From Alphaproteobacteria bacterium (GTDB taxonomy: Bacteria; Pseudomonadota; Alphaproteobacteria; WRAU01; Hepatincolaceae), in contig JAIRQL010000100.1 of the NCBI GenBank assembly GCA_031256515.1, positions 83,113-147,112 of the forward strand: 64,000 nucleotides of DNA, read 5' to 3'. The position numbers and the translations under genes were made by a program. The notes beneath the pieces were generated by a model, which was given only the letters and a program-made list of their open reading frames with translations, was not told the DNA's origin and searched no databases. Position 1 is the stretch's first letter. The number at the start of each line of letters is the position of its first letter. Shown here one piece after another: positions 27,174 to 35,138 of this stretch.

Positions 27174-27992
27174 ATGAGATTGATTATTACTAAAAATGTT
27201 GGTTTATGGACAGCAACTTATGTTAAAGAAAGGTTGAAAGACTTCAACCCTAAAGATTGTTTTGTTGGAGGTGAATCTAATTTTGTTTTAGGATTACCAA
27301 CTGGTGGTACAGCGGTTGATTTATATAAAAATCTTGTAGCTTTTTATAAGGCGAAAGAAGTTAGCTTTGAACATATTACAACTTTTAATATGGATGAATA
27401 TATTAGTTTACCAAGAGATCATAAAGAAAGCTATTGGACTTTTATGCACGAGCATTTATTTAATCATGTGGATATGAATAAGAAAAATATTAATATTCCT
27501 GATGGTAATGCTGCTGATATTAAAAAGTTTTGTCGTGAATATGAAGAAAAAATTAAAGTTGCTGGTGGAGTTGATTTATTTATTGGTGGTGTTGGTGAAA
27601 ATGGACATATTGCTTTTAACGAACCATTTTCTTCGTTTTCTTCAAGAACTCGTGATAAAGAATTAAACAAAAACACTATTGAAGCCAATGCTAGATTCTT
27701 TGGTGGTGATATTAACTTAGTTCCTAAAAAAGCAATTACTGTTGGTATTCAAACTCTTTTAGATTCTAAAGAAGTTTTAATTATGATGACTGGTGTAAAA
27801 AAAGCCTTAGCTTTACAGCATTGTTTAGAAGGTCCCATTACTCATCAGTGGCCAGTATCAGTATTGCAAATGCACCAAAAAGCCTTAATAGTGGTAGATG
27901 AAGATGCTGCAAGTGAACTTAAGGTTAAAACTTATAGATTCTTTAAAGATTTTGAAGATGAGTATTCTTACATAGAAGATTTATGTAAATAA
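27174..27992 (+). CDS. nagB: Glucosamine-6-phosphate deaminase
   Basis: Converts glucosamine-6-P to fructose-6-P and ammonia. The 272-residue protein has LGLPTGGTAVDLYKNL (phosphate binding), TFNMDEYISL (catalytic Asp), GGVGENGHIAFNEP (catalytic His/Glu region) and ITVGIQTLLDSKEVLIM. Length is close to E. coli NagB (266 aa). It lies downstream of nagE and 38 bases upstream of nagA, completing the pathway from GlcNAc-6-P to glycolysis. Confidence 0.97.
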   Translation: MRLIITKNVGLWTATYVKERLKDFNPKDCFVGGESNFVLGLPTGGTAVDLYKNLVAFYKAKEVSFEHITTFNMDEYISLPRDHKESYWTFMHEHLFNHVDMNKKNINIPDGNAADIKKFCREYEEKIKVAGGVDLFIGGVGENGHIAFNEPFSSFSSRTRDKELNKNTIEANARFFGGDINLVPKKAITVGIQTLLDSKEVLIMMTGVKKALALQHCLEGPITHQWPVSVLQMHQKALIVVDEDAASELKVKTYRFFKDFEDEYSYIEDLCK

Positions 27993-28030
27993 AAAACTTA
28001 TGGTAATATATTTATAAATAGGAGTTCTTT

Positions 28031-29170
28031 ATGGTTTATGCAATTACAGCAAAAAAGGTTTTTGATGGTGAAGCCTTTCAAAGCAATAAAGCAATCATAA
28101 TTGATAATAATAAAATCAAAGATATTATTGCTTTAGAAGATATTGGCAATATAGAGCTTATTAATTATGGTGATAATATTATCGCTCCAGGTTTTATAGA
28201 TTTACAAATTAATGGTTGTGGTGGGGTATTGTTTAACGATAGTATTTCGCCAGAAACCATAGAAATTATGCTTAAAACTAATCTTAGTTGTGGTACAACT
28301 AGCTTTTTACCAACTTTAATTACAGCAAGTGAAAGCGATGTTAAAAAAGCTGTAGAAACGGCTACTTTAATGCATGAAAAATATCCCCATAATATTATTG
28401 GAGTACATATTGAAGGTCCTTATATTTCTAAAATAAAAAAGGGAATTCATAATCCTGTTCATATGAAAGCAATTTCCAGTGAAATGGTAGATTTTTTTGT
28501 ATCATTTGCTAAAAAAATTCCAATAAAACTTACTTTAGCACCTGAAGAAAATGATGTTGCTAAAATTCAGCAATTAGTTGATGGTGGAGTTAAAGTATCT
28601 ATCGGGCATAGTAATGCTAATTATATACAGGCAATAGCTGGTGTAAATGCTGGGATTTCTCTTGCTACCCATCTTTTTAATGCTATGTCTCCTTTTGAAG
28701 GGAGAAATCCTAATGTGGTAGGAGCAGTTTTAAATTCTAATTCAGTCCATGCTGGGATTATTATTGATGGGAATCATGTGGATTTTGCCTCTGTAGCCTT
28801 AGTTGCTAAAATCAAAAAAGAAAAACTATATATGGTAACCGATGCGGCTACTCCAATGGGAACGGATATGAAAGAATTCCGTTTTGCCGATCAGTTAGTA
28901 TATGTAAAAGGTGATAAGTATGTTAATAAAGATGGCACACTAGCTGGAGCTAATATTAATATGATGGAATCTATTGCTAATGCTGTAGAAAAAGTTAATT
29001 TACCACTATCTGAAAGTTTAAAAATGGCAAGTTTATATCCAGCAAATGCATTGGGAGTTAGTAAACTTGGTAGAGTTTTAAAAGGTTATATTGCTAATTT
29101 AGTTGTATTTAGCAGTGATTATAACTTAGTGGCTACTATAGATGGTGGCAATATCATTAATCTTAAATAA
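28031..29170 (+). CDS. nagA: N-acetylglucosamine-6-phosphate deacetylase
   Basis: Removes acetate from GlcNAc-6-P. The 379-residue amidohydrolase shows APGFIDLQINGCGG, the metal-binding GVHIEGPYIS (Glu ligand), ISIGHSNANY and ATHLFNAMSPFEGRNPN (His ligands), and MVTDAATPMGT with the catalytic Asp. An ATAGGAG site precedes the ATG. It forms an operon with nagB and is followed after 9 bases by the beta-barrel gene. Confidence 0.96.
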   Translation: MVYAITAKKVFDGEAFQSNKAIIIDNNKIKDIIALEDIGNIELINYGDNIIAPGFIDLQINGCGGVLFNDSISPETIEIMLKTNLSCGTTSFLPTLITASESDVKKAVETATLMHEKYPHNIIGVHIEGPYISKIKKGIHNPVHMKAISSEMVDFFVSFAKKIPIKLTLAPEENDVAKIQQLVDGGVKVSIGHSNANYIQAIAGVNAGISLATHLFNAMSPFEGRNPNVVGAVLNSNSVHAGIIIDGNHVDFASVALVAKIKKEKLYMVTDAATPMGTDMKEFRFADQLVYVKGDKYVNKDGTLAGANINMMESIANAVEKVNLPLSESLKMASLYPANALGVSKLGRVLKGYIANLVVFSSDYNLVATIDGGNIINLK

Positions 29171-29179
29171 GAGTTGCTT

Positions 29180-30223
29180 ATGTTGAAATATTCTATATTG
29201 TTTTTTACTTTTTTTTCTTTAACTGCAGTATTGCAAGCTGATGATAATACTAAAGATCCAGATATTTCTAGTAGTTCATCGCAACACATAGAAGAGGTAA
29301 AAGAAAAAGCAATAGAAGTTATTAAAGATTCAATTCCAGAAGCTGAGGTTTCGGTTTCTATTAGTAATGTTAAAAATGTTAATACTGAGGAAAAAACTCC
29401 TGTTAATTATAAAGGCAACTATATTAGATTTGGTAATGCTATGTCTAGTAGCGAAGGGGCTAAAGGAAGTATTAGTAATTTAGATTTTAGTCTTTTTTCT
29501 ATTAAACAACTTATTATAGGAGCATCCTTAGAGCAAGGTCTTTATAGCTATAAGGGTGGTAATTGGGGTAAAATTAGTCAAGTAAGAAGTTTTGCTAGTG
29601 AAGCTGATTTTAATAATCTTTATAGAGATATAGATAAAATTAAAGGATTTACTTCAACAACTAATGGTTTTCTTACTCTTATGTATGATGTTGGTAAACC
29701 AAGAGGTTTATACTTTATCGGTGGTGTTGGCTATGGCTTAAGAGCTAAAGTAAGGGGATCGTTAAAAGATTTAGCCCATTTAGCCTCTATTATTGATAGC
29801 GGTAAATCTCCACAAGATTTAATTAATGACCCTGATTTTATAAATACAATTAATTCTTTAAGTAAGAATCCTAGCGATTTAGTAGATTTAATTAACCAAA
29901 TTTTACCAGGTAATACCGATTTAATCTCGCAAGTGGATACTCCAGAAAAAATTAAAGGTTTATTAAATAGTGGTAATTTAGATAGATTTATCAATGATGC
30001 TCAAGGTAGATTTGATAGTTCTTCTTTAGATAAATTAAATAGCCTAAATGCGGTTTGTAATACTTTAATTACTTGTGATTGGGGAATGTCTTATACTCTT
30101 GGAGTAGGGTACGATTTACCAATATATAAAGCTATAGGTCTTGATTTACAAGCTAAGTCAAGATATATGGCTAATAGTCAGCCTATATATTCTTTAGGAG
30201 CTAACTTAATTTTTAGATGGTAG
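29180..30223 (+). CDS. Putative outer-membrane beta-barrel protein
   Basis: I do not recognise a named family. The 347-residue protein (from the ATG at 29180; an in-frame TTG six bases upstream is less likely) starts with a signal peptide ending near LQADDN. It then has alternating-residue strands such as YIRFGNAMSS, LYFIGGVGYGLRAKV and WGMSYTLGVGYDLP, and ends in aromatic LGANLIFRW, the C-terminal signature of outer-membrane barrels. A middle helical segment (about residues 190-285) looks like a large loop or periplasmic insert. Its place just after nagA suggests a role in uptake of chitin sugars, but that is only context. Confidence 0.6.
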   Translation: MLKYSILFFTFFSLTAVLQADDNTKDPDISSSSSQHIEEVKEKAIEVIKDSIPEAEVSVSISNVKNVNTEEKTPVNYKGNYIRFGNAMSSSEGAKGSISNLDFSLFSIKQLIIGASLEQGLYSYKGGNWGKISQVRSFASEADFNNLYRDIDKIKGFTSTTNGFLTLMYDVGKPRGLYFIGGVGYGLRAKVRGSLKDLAHLASIIDSGKSPQDLINDPDFINTINSLSKNPSDLVDLINQILPGNTDLISQVDTPEKIKGLLNSGNLDRFINDAQGRFDSSSLDKLNSLNAVCNTLITCDWGMSYTLGVGYDLPIYKAIGLDLQAKSRYMANSQPIYSLGANLIFRW

Positions 30224-30238
30224 TTTAGTATAGTTCTT

Positions 30239-31081
30239 ATGAAATTTTTTGAGCCGAAAAATCTTTTTGTTTTTGATATTGAAACCATCCCTGACGATGA
30301 GGTAGCTTTTAATTTAATAGATAATACTGAAGATTTATCTGATATAGAAAAAAGAAGAGAGGCTCTTAGGCAGTATCATCTTAATATTACTGATGGTAAA
30401 AATGATTTTCTAAGACAGCCTTTCCATAAGGTTGTAGCTATCAGTTTTTTAATTGCCAGCATTGAATACAACAATGAAGAACAAGAAGTTATTAAATTTA
30501 AAGAAATCCGTTCAGGTGGGGTTGAAGGCTCTACTGAGAAAGATCTAATTAAAGGTTTTTTTGCAACTATTGATAAGTTAAAACCTAAAATTGTTAGTTT
30601 TAATGGGCGAACATTTGATATTCCAGTTCTAAAATACCGAGCAATGAAATACGGAATTACTGGAAATTTTTACCATAATTCTGGTAATAAATATGAGGGA
30701 TACTCTAAAAGGTTTTCAAGCGATTGGCATTGCGATTTACTAGATGTGCTTTCAGATTTTGGTTTATCGGCTAGAATTAAATTAAATGAAGTTTGTAGTA
30801 TTTTAGATTTTCCGGGTAAATTTGGAGTTGATGGCTCACTAGTTTCACCAATGTATGATAATAAACAATTAAAAGAAATTAGAGATTATTGTGAAACTGA
30901 TGTTTTAAATACCTATCTTGTTTATTTAAGGTACATGCTACATGCAGGTAAGATTAGGCTTGATACTTATAATTCTGCTATAGGAGATATTGTAGATTTT
31001 TTAAAAGATTCGCAAGAGTTACATTTTAATGATTTTTATACAACTTGGGCTAGTGTCAATAAAGGAACTTTTTATTTATAA
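30239..31081 (+). CDS. PolB-like 3'-5' exonuclease (DEDD family)
   Basis: A 280-residue stand-alone proofreading-type exonuclease of the DNA_pol_B_exo2 family. The three DEDD motifs are present: ExoI FVFDIETIPDDE, ExoII VSFNGRTFDIPVLKYRAM and ExoIII YCETDVLNTYLVYLRYML with the catalytic Tyr/Asp. Stand-alone members are common in proteobacteria; their physiological substrate is not well defined. It lies 15 bases after the beta-barrel gene and is followed by a short terminator. Confidence 0.85.
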   Translation: MKFFEPKNLFVFDIETIPDDEVAFNLIDNTEDLSDIEKRREALRQYHLNITDGKNDFLRQPFHKVVAISFLIASIEYNNEEQEVIKFKEIRSGGVEGSTEKDLIKGFFATIDKLKPKIVSFNGRTFDIPVLKYRAMKYGITGNFYHNSGNKYEGYSKRFSSDWHCDLLDVLSDFGLSARIKLNEVCSILDFPGKFGVDGSLVSPMYDNKQLKEIRDYCETDVLNTYLVYLRYMLHAGKIRLDTYNSAIGDIVDFLKDSQELHFNDFYTTWASVNKGTFYL

Positions 31082-31114
31082 AATCATATCTTTTCTAATG
31101 CTTGTGAAACTCTC

Positions 31115-31135
31115 AACAATATAAGTTGTTTTTTT
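31115..31135 (+). terminator. Short terminator after the exonuclease gene
   Basis: AACAA (31115-31119), 6-base loop, TTGTT (31126-31130), followed by a run of T. The stem is only 5 bp, so it may be leaky. Confidence 0.5.
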
Positions 31136-31148
31136 GTGCAATTTATGA

Positions 31149-31177
31149 TTGCAATATGCTGAAATATTTGTTATTAT
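31149..31177 (+). promoter_or_regulatory. Putative promoter of small RNA 1
   Basis: TTGCAA (31149-31154), 17-bp spacer, TATTAT (31172-31177). No gene with a start codon lies between this promoter and the strong terminator at 31234-31265. Confidence 0.5.
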
Positions 31178-31183
31178 ATAGAT

Positions 31184-31265
31184 AACTAATAATCAAATAA
31201 ATAGGTAAAAAGTAGGCAATAGTTTTTAACTTAAAGGAGATAAATATTTTATCTCCTTATTTTTT
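31184..31265 (+). ncRNA. Candidate small RNA 1 upstream of the abiF locus
   Basis: A roughly 80-base unit between the promoter at 31149 and a strong intrinsic terminator: AAGGAGATAAA (31234-31244), loop TAT, TTTATCTCCTT (31248-31258), then a T7 run. A bulged hairpin (about 31205-31230, GTAAAAAGTA with TAGTTTTTAAC) precedes it. No start codon with ribosome site is present. The terminator stem resembles that of RNA 2 (both GGAGAT...ATCTCC), suggesting related units. Existence is inferred from promoter plus terminator alone. Confidence 0.4.
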
Positions 31266-31392
31266 TATATAAAGAGTAGAACTTAACGAAATGTATTAGT
31301 AGAATCTATATTTAATTTGTGTAGATAAGTATAGTTTTTATTGAGAGATTCGTAATATTAATAAATAGTAATGTTATTTTTGATAATTTTTC

Positions 31393-31426
31393 TTGTTTTT
31401 TATGTTTATTATGCGATAATAAACAT
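31393..31426 (+). promoter_or_regulatory. Promoter and perfect inverted repeat before small RNA 2
   Basis: TTGTTT (31393-31398), 16 bp, GATAAT (31415-31420). A perfect 11-bp inverted repeat, ATGTTTATTAT (31402-31412), GCG, ATAATAAACAT (31416-31426), covers the -10 and looks like an operator, possibly for autoregulation. Confidence 0.5.
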
Positions 31427-31486
31427 AATACTCGGACGAGGTAAGGTCAAGGGAGAGATGTAAGAAATTACTATCTCCCTTTTTTA
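31424..31486 (+). ncRNA. Candidate small RNA 2, possible AbiF-associated antitoxin RNA
   Basis: A roughly 60-base unit ending in an intrinsic terminator: GGGAGA (31451-31456) pairs with TCTCCC (31474-31479), with an inner GTAA/TTAC stem, then T6. Before the stem is a purine-rich tract (CGGACGAGGTAAGGTCAAGG). It ends 17 bases before the abiF start codon. RNA, terminator, then HEPN toxin is the layout of type III-like toxin-antitoxin systems, and AbiF-family genes are known to have upstream structured RNAs. I cannot compare it with the published motif, so identity is a hypothesis. Confidence 0.45.
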
Positions 31487-31502
31487 CTATGTAAAATAAA
31501 GA

Positions 31503-32606
31503 ATGTCTCAAAGCAATAATTCTGATAAAAAAAACTTGGTTATCTATAGAAGAGCAAATTAATCTTTTAAAAGAGAGAAATTTAATTATTGAAAATGAAG
31601 AATATGCTAAAAATATTCTAAGTAGAATATCTTATTATCGCTTAATTTCTTATAGGTTTCCTTTTGTTGAAGATACTAATAAAAATATTTATAAAGAAGA
31701 ATATAAATTTGAAGATTTAGTTCATCTGTATAATAAAGATTCAGAATTTCAAGCAATTTTGTATGAAGTTTTAAAAGAAATAGAGGTGATCCTAAGAACC
31801 CAACTCATTTATTGTTTTTCTAAAAAAAGTCTTTTCTTTTATAAAGATGTTAATTTTTTTAATATCTTAGGTAAAAAATATGATAAAAAGAAGAAATTAT
31901 ATCTTAAGAAGATGGAAGATAGTGTAGAGAATGATTCTAATGTTCATATTTCTTACTATATAGAACAACATGATAATAATGAGCTAGATTATAAATTTTC
32001 TAATTGTTTTTGTGATTATAAAGAGGTTAAATTTCCTTGTAAAGCATGCAATATAGAGATTAAAAAAAATAAGAATTTAGAGAACCTAAAAGAATATCAT
32101 GTGGTTGTTATCCTCCCGCATGGGTAGCTTTAGAATCTTTTGATTTTGGTACATTAATAGATTTATATTCTCTTATTAGCAAAGGTAAAAATTCTTCAAA
32201 TTATTTAGTATGTGAAGAAAATTTTAGTAAGTTTTTTAATTTAAAAAGCAAATCATTGTTAAATTTATTAAGAGATATAAAAGTAATTCGTAATTTGGTA
32301 GCTCATCATGATAAAATCATAGATAGATACTCTTTTAAAGAAGCAAAGTCAATTGGCTTTTTAAAAGAGTATTATGAAAATAATACCGAGATGAATATAT
32401 TATTAGAAACTCCTGAGGAGTATAGAGATACTTTCCTACCATATTTCTTAGTTATTAAATACTTTTTAGATATTATTTTTAAAAGAGAGCCTAATTTAGG
32501 TTATCAAGTGAATATTTTTACAAAACTTTTAGATTTTGTGAAATTAAATAAGCATTTACTATTTCTTGATAGTTTACCAAAAGAAGTTTTTGAGCCATAT
32601 CGTTGA
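31503..32606 (+). pseudogene. Abortive-infection Abi_2 (AbiD/AbiF, HEPN) gene with two frameshifts
   Basis: Three reading frames join into one Abi_2 protein of about 367 residues. It starts at ATG 31503 (MSQSNNSDKK), must shift at the A8 run 31527-31534 to continue as TWLSIEEQINLLKERNLI and ISYYRLISYRFPF, hits a TAG at 32125, and continues in another frame as YPPAWVALESFDFGTLIDLYS. The HEPN nuclease motif RNLVAHH (32289-32309) is intact. An unusual Cys cluster (CFCDYKEVKFPCKAC, about 32007-32055) lies mid-protein. Such proteins are RNases that stop growth during phage infection. The A8 shift could be rescued by transcriptional slippage; the second cannot be so easily, so it is probably dead. 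Confidence 0.82.
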
Positions 32607-32636
32607 AAGAACAATTATAACTAAGTAATTGTTCTT
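32607..32636. terminator. Bidirectional terminator between abiF and dnaX
   Basis: A perfect 11-bp stem, 32607-32617 with 32626-32636, and an 8-base loop. It starts at the base after the abiF stop codon and ends 2 bases before the dnaX stop. Confidence 0.7.
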
Positions 32637-32638
32637 AT

Positions 32639-34183
32639 TTAGCTAATTTTTGTTATATTTTCACTACCTACAAAAGTTGCTTTTGGGAAAAGGCGGAGGA
32701 CTTCTTTTTTAATTGTTTCGTTTTCTTCTTTTTTTTCTAAATTATCTATAATACTTACATTATTACCTAAATTAGAACTTTCTGTTTTATTTCTACTATT
32801 AGCAGGAGAAGGCATACCATAATCTTCCATTTCTGCCGGTGGAATATCATCAAAATAATTATTATTTTGTGGTTTATTTACTGGCTGGCTTTTAACTACA
32901 GTCGGAATAGGCATAGGAGGATTAGTAATAGTAGGGACAACAAAAGAACTATTGTGTGGGTTATTAATCAATGTATTATTAACATTATTACTACTAACAG
33001 GAGCATTAATTACTACATTTTTTTTTTCTTGAGATTTCAAGAAATCAATCATTTTACCAACATCGCCAAGCTCAGAAACCAACAGCATTTTTGTAAACAC
33101 CATATTTGCAAACATTAGGGAATTTCCAGAATCCTTAACTTCTTTAATCCCTTTAATAAGAATTTGCCACAGTTTTAAAAGTGAGGCTAAATCTGTGTTT
33201 GAGGCAATTTCAATTGCTTTATTTTTTTCAACTTCTGATACATCTAAAAAATTAGTATTACCCATAACTTTAACTACCGAAGCATTATGGCATACTTCAA
33301 GAATATCTTCTAATAATAGGTCTAGTTCAATTCCTTTAGTATATTGAGAATTAAGTAAATCAAAGGTCTTTTGGTTATCTTTACTAATAATGCTAAAAAA
33401 TAGATTATAAACATCTTCTTTAGCACCGAAGCCTAACATTTGGATAATCTTTTCTTCGGTGAGATTTCTATCAGTGTAAACAATTGCTTGGTCTAAAAGC
33501 GATAAACTATCACGAACCGAACCATTAGCACTTTTACCTAGTAAAAATAAACTCTCCGAATCAAAGCTAATACTTTCACTACTACAAATTTTAGCTAAAT
33601 GTTGCGATAGCTCTGCTGTACTAACTCTTTTTAAATCAAATCTTTGACATCTTGAAAGTACAGTAATTGGTACTTTTCTAATTTCTGTTGTTGCAAAAAT
33701 AAATTTTAAATGAGTAGGAGGCTCTTCTAAAGTTTTAAGTAAAGCATTAAAAGCATTTTTAGAAAGCATGTGTACTTCGTCTATTATAAATATTTTATAA
33801 CGGCTACTAACAGGCTTATATTTAGCATTTTCTATAATTTCACGAACATCGTCCACCCCTGTTCTTGAGGCAGCATCCATTTCTATAACATCCATGTTGT
33901 TATCATTGCTGATAGCCACACAGCTTTCACAAACTCCACAAGGATTTAAAGTAATATTGCCATTACCATCTGCTCCTGTACAATTAAGAGCCTTAGCGAT
34001 AATCCTAGCAGTAGTAGTTTTACCAACTCCACGAACACCAGTTAGCATAAAAGCATGAGCCACACGATTTAAAGTAAAAGCATTAGATAAAGTTTTAACA
34101 AGAGCTTCTTGCCCAATTAAATCTATAATTACTTGTGGACGATATTTTCTAGCTAAATTGATATAAGTTTGATTATCTTGCAT
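32639..34183 (-). CDS. dnaX: DNA polymerase III clamp-loader subunit tau/gamma
   Basis: The ATPase core of the clamp loader. The 514-residue protein has Walker A GVRGVGKTTTARIIAKALNC, a zinc module CGVCESCVAIS, Walker B FIIDEVHMLSK and sensor SRCQRF. Domains I-III end near residue 380; a Pro/Asn/Ser-rich linker and short C-terminal segment follow, much shorter than E. coli tau (643 aa). At codons 386-389 is an A10 run (33018-33027) where slippage would produce a gamma-like form. Its usual partner ybaB is elsewhere, but the SRP RNA gene lies just upstream, probably sharing its promoter. Confidence 0.96.
   Translation of the reverse strand: MQDNQTYINLARKYRPQVIIDLIGQEALVKTLSNAFTLNRVAHAFMLTGVRGVGKTTTARIIAKALNCTGADGNGNITLNPCGVCESCVAISNDNNMDVIEMDAASRTGVDDVREIIENAKYKPVSSRYKIFIIDEVHMLSKNAFNALLKTLEEPPTHLKFIFATTEIRKVPITVLSRCQRFDLKRVSTAELSQHLAKICSSESISFDSESLFLLGKSANGSVRDSLSLLDQAIVYTDRNLTEEKIIQMLGFGAKEDVYNLFFSIISKDNQKTFDLLNSQYTKGIELDLLLEDILEVCHNASVVKVMGNTNFLDVSEVEKNKAIEIASNTDLASLLKLWQILIKGIKEVKDSGNSLMFANMVFTKMLLVSELGDVGKMIDFLKSQEKKNVVINAPVSSNNVNNTLINNPHNSSFVVPTITNPPMPIPTVVKSQPVNKPQNNNYFDDIPPAEMEDYGMPSPANSRNKTESSNLGNNVSIIDNLEKKEENETIKKEVLRLFPKATFVGSENITKIS
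33018..33027 (-). other. A10 slippery run in dnaX
   Basis: Ten A residues on the coding strand span codons 386-389 (Glu-Lys-Lys-Asn). Losing one A gives ...Lys-Met-stop (389 aa); gaining one gives ...Lys-Cys-Ser-Asn-stop (392 aa). Both truncations fall right after domain III, as in the Thermus A9 slippage that makes gamma. Confidence 0.6.
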
Positions 34184-34207
34184 GTTAAAAGTTGTTTTAT
34201 GGATGTG

Positions 34208-34293
34208 AATGACAAGCTGACCCGAGAAAACTTAATACGACTGCTTTGTTTCCAATCTGATCGGTTTTTCAAGTATCCCGTCCAACTTGCCAA
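34208..34293 (-). ncRNA. ffs: Signal recognition particle 4.5S RNA
   Basis: On the minus strand the apical domain IV is clear: GATCAG then GGAAACAAAGCAGTC, the Ffh-binding core with its asymmetric loop and GGAA tetraloop (about 34239-34263). Flanking arms GGCAAGTTGG (from about 34291) and GTCAGCTTGTC (ending about 34211) pair to form one long hairpin of about 85 nt, as in bacterial 4.5S RNA. It targets inner-membrane proteins together with Ffh. It sits just upstream of dnaX. No separate terminator is seen, so the 3' end is approximate. Confidence 0.88.
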
Positions 34294-34297
34294 GAAT

Positions 34298-34326
34298 ATT
34301 ATAGCATAAAATATTTATTCTTAAAA
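34298..34326 (-). promoter_or_regulatory. Promoter of ffs (and probably dnaX)
   Basis: A perfect minus-strand TATAAT (34298-34303), a 17-bp spacer and a weak -35 TTTTAA (34321-34326). The predicted start, about 34292, matches the 5' end of the SRP RNA hairpin. Confidence 0.7.
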
Positions 34327-34342
34327 CTATTTCCACTAAAAA

Positions 34343-35092
34343 TTATTTACTAAGCGATTTTAAATAAGTACTGGCTTTTTCTAAGTCTTCTATAGTATCT
34401 ACCCCAATTGGTACAATATTACATTGTTTAAATCCGATACTCATACCATTATCTAAGGCTCTTAACTGTTCTAATTTATTGGTAATTTCTCTTTCGGTAG
34501 GTTTAAGGGAGGTGAATTTTTTAAGAGATTCTCTTCTATAGCCATAAATTCCTATATGATGGTAGCAATTTTTTGCTTCAGCACTATTGACATTTCTTTT
34601 AAAATCAAGAGCTTTAGCAATTTTTTCTTCGTTAAAATTAGCAATAGCTTTAACGACATTAGGATTATTCATATCTTCATCAGTTTCATTTAATTTAACC
34701 CCAATAGTAGATATATCATAGTTAGAATTTTGCAAAATATCTAAACAGGCTTGAATACTTTGTTTATCTATGGTTGGTAAGTCGCCCTGTAGATTAATTA
34801 CAATATTATAAGATTCCTGTGGATCGTATTTATTTAAAGCCTCATTTATTCTGTCTGTACCCGATGGTAAATTTGGGTCAGTAAGAATTCCTTTTATATT
34901 GTAAGATTTTAAAGTATCTAAAATTTCCTGATCTCCAGCAGCTACTAAAATTTCGGCAATATCTGCTTCAATAGCTCTATTTACTACATGGATAATCATA
35001 GGGAGATTGTTAATTAACCGTAAAGGTTTATTTGGTAAGCGAGTTGCTGCTAATCTTGTAGGAATTACAATAATAGGATTTATTTTCTTCAT
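34343..35092 (-). CDS. kdsB: CMP-Kdo synthetase
   Basis: Activates Kdo with CTP for lipid A-core assembly. The 249-residue protein starts IVIPTRLAATRLPNKPLRLI (CTP-binding loop) and has VAAGDQEI, LPSGTDRINEAL, NLQGDLPTI and YGYRRESLKKFTSL, all family landmarks. It shows that the organism makes Kdo-containing LPS. It is divergent from the Yej-like operon with 46 bases between, and precedes the ffs promoter on the same strand. Confidence 0.97.
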   Translation of the reverse strand: MKKINPIIVIPTRLAATRLPNKPLRLINNLPMIIHVVNRAIEADIAEILVAAGDQEILDTLKSYNIKGILTDPNLPSGTDRINEALNKYDPQESYNIVINLQGDLPTIDKQSIQACLDILQNSNYDISTIGVKLNETDEDMNNPNVVKAIANFNEEKIAKALDFKRNVNSAEAKNCYHHIGIYGYRRESLKKFTSLKPTEREITNKLEQLRALDNGMSIGFKQCNIVPIGVDTIEDLEKASTYLKSLSK

Positions 35093-35138
35093 AATGTCCT
35101 TTAAATGTTATAATATTTGGTAAATTTAGAGGTTATAA

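Noticed and set aside
31430-31455. Similarity of the RNA 2 5' region (CGGACGAGGT) to the guanidine-III riboswitch core
   Set aside because: The shared string is about 10 bases, the pairing partners needed for the riboswitch helices are absent, and the downstream gene is an Abi protein, not guanidine metabolism.
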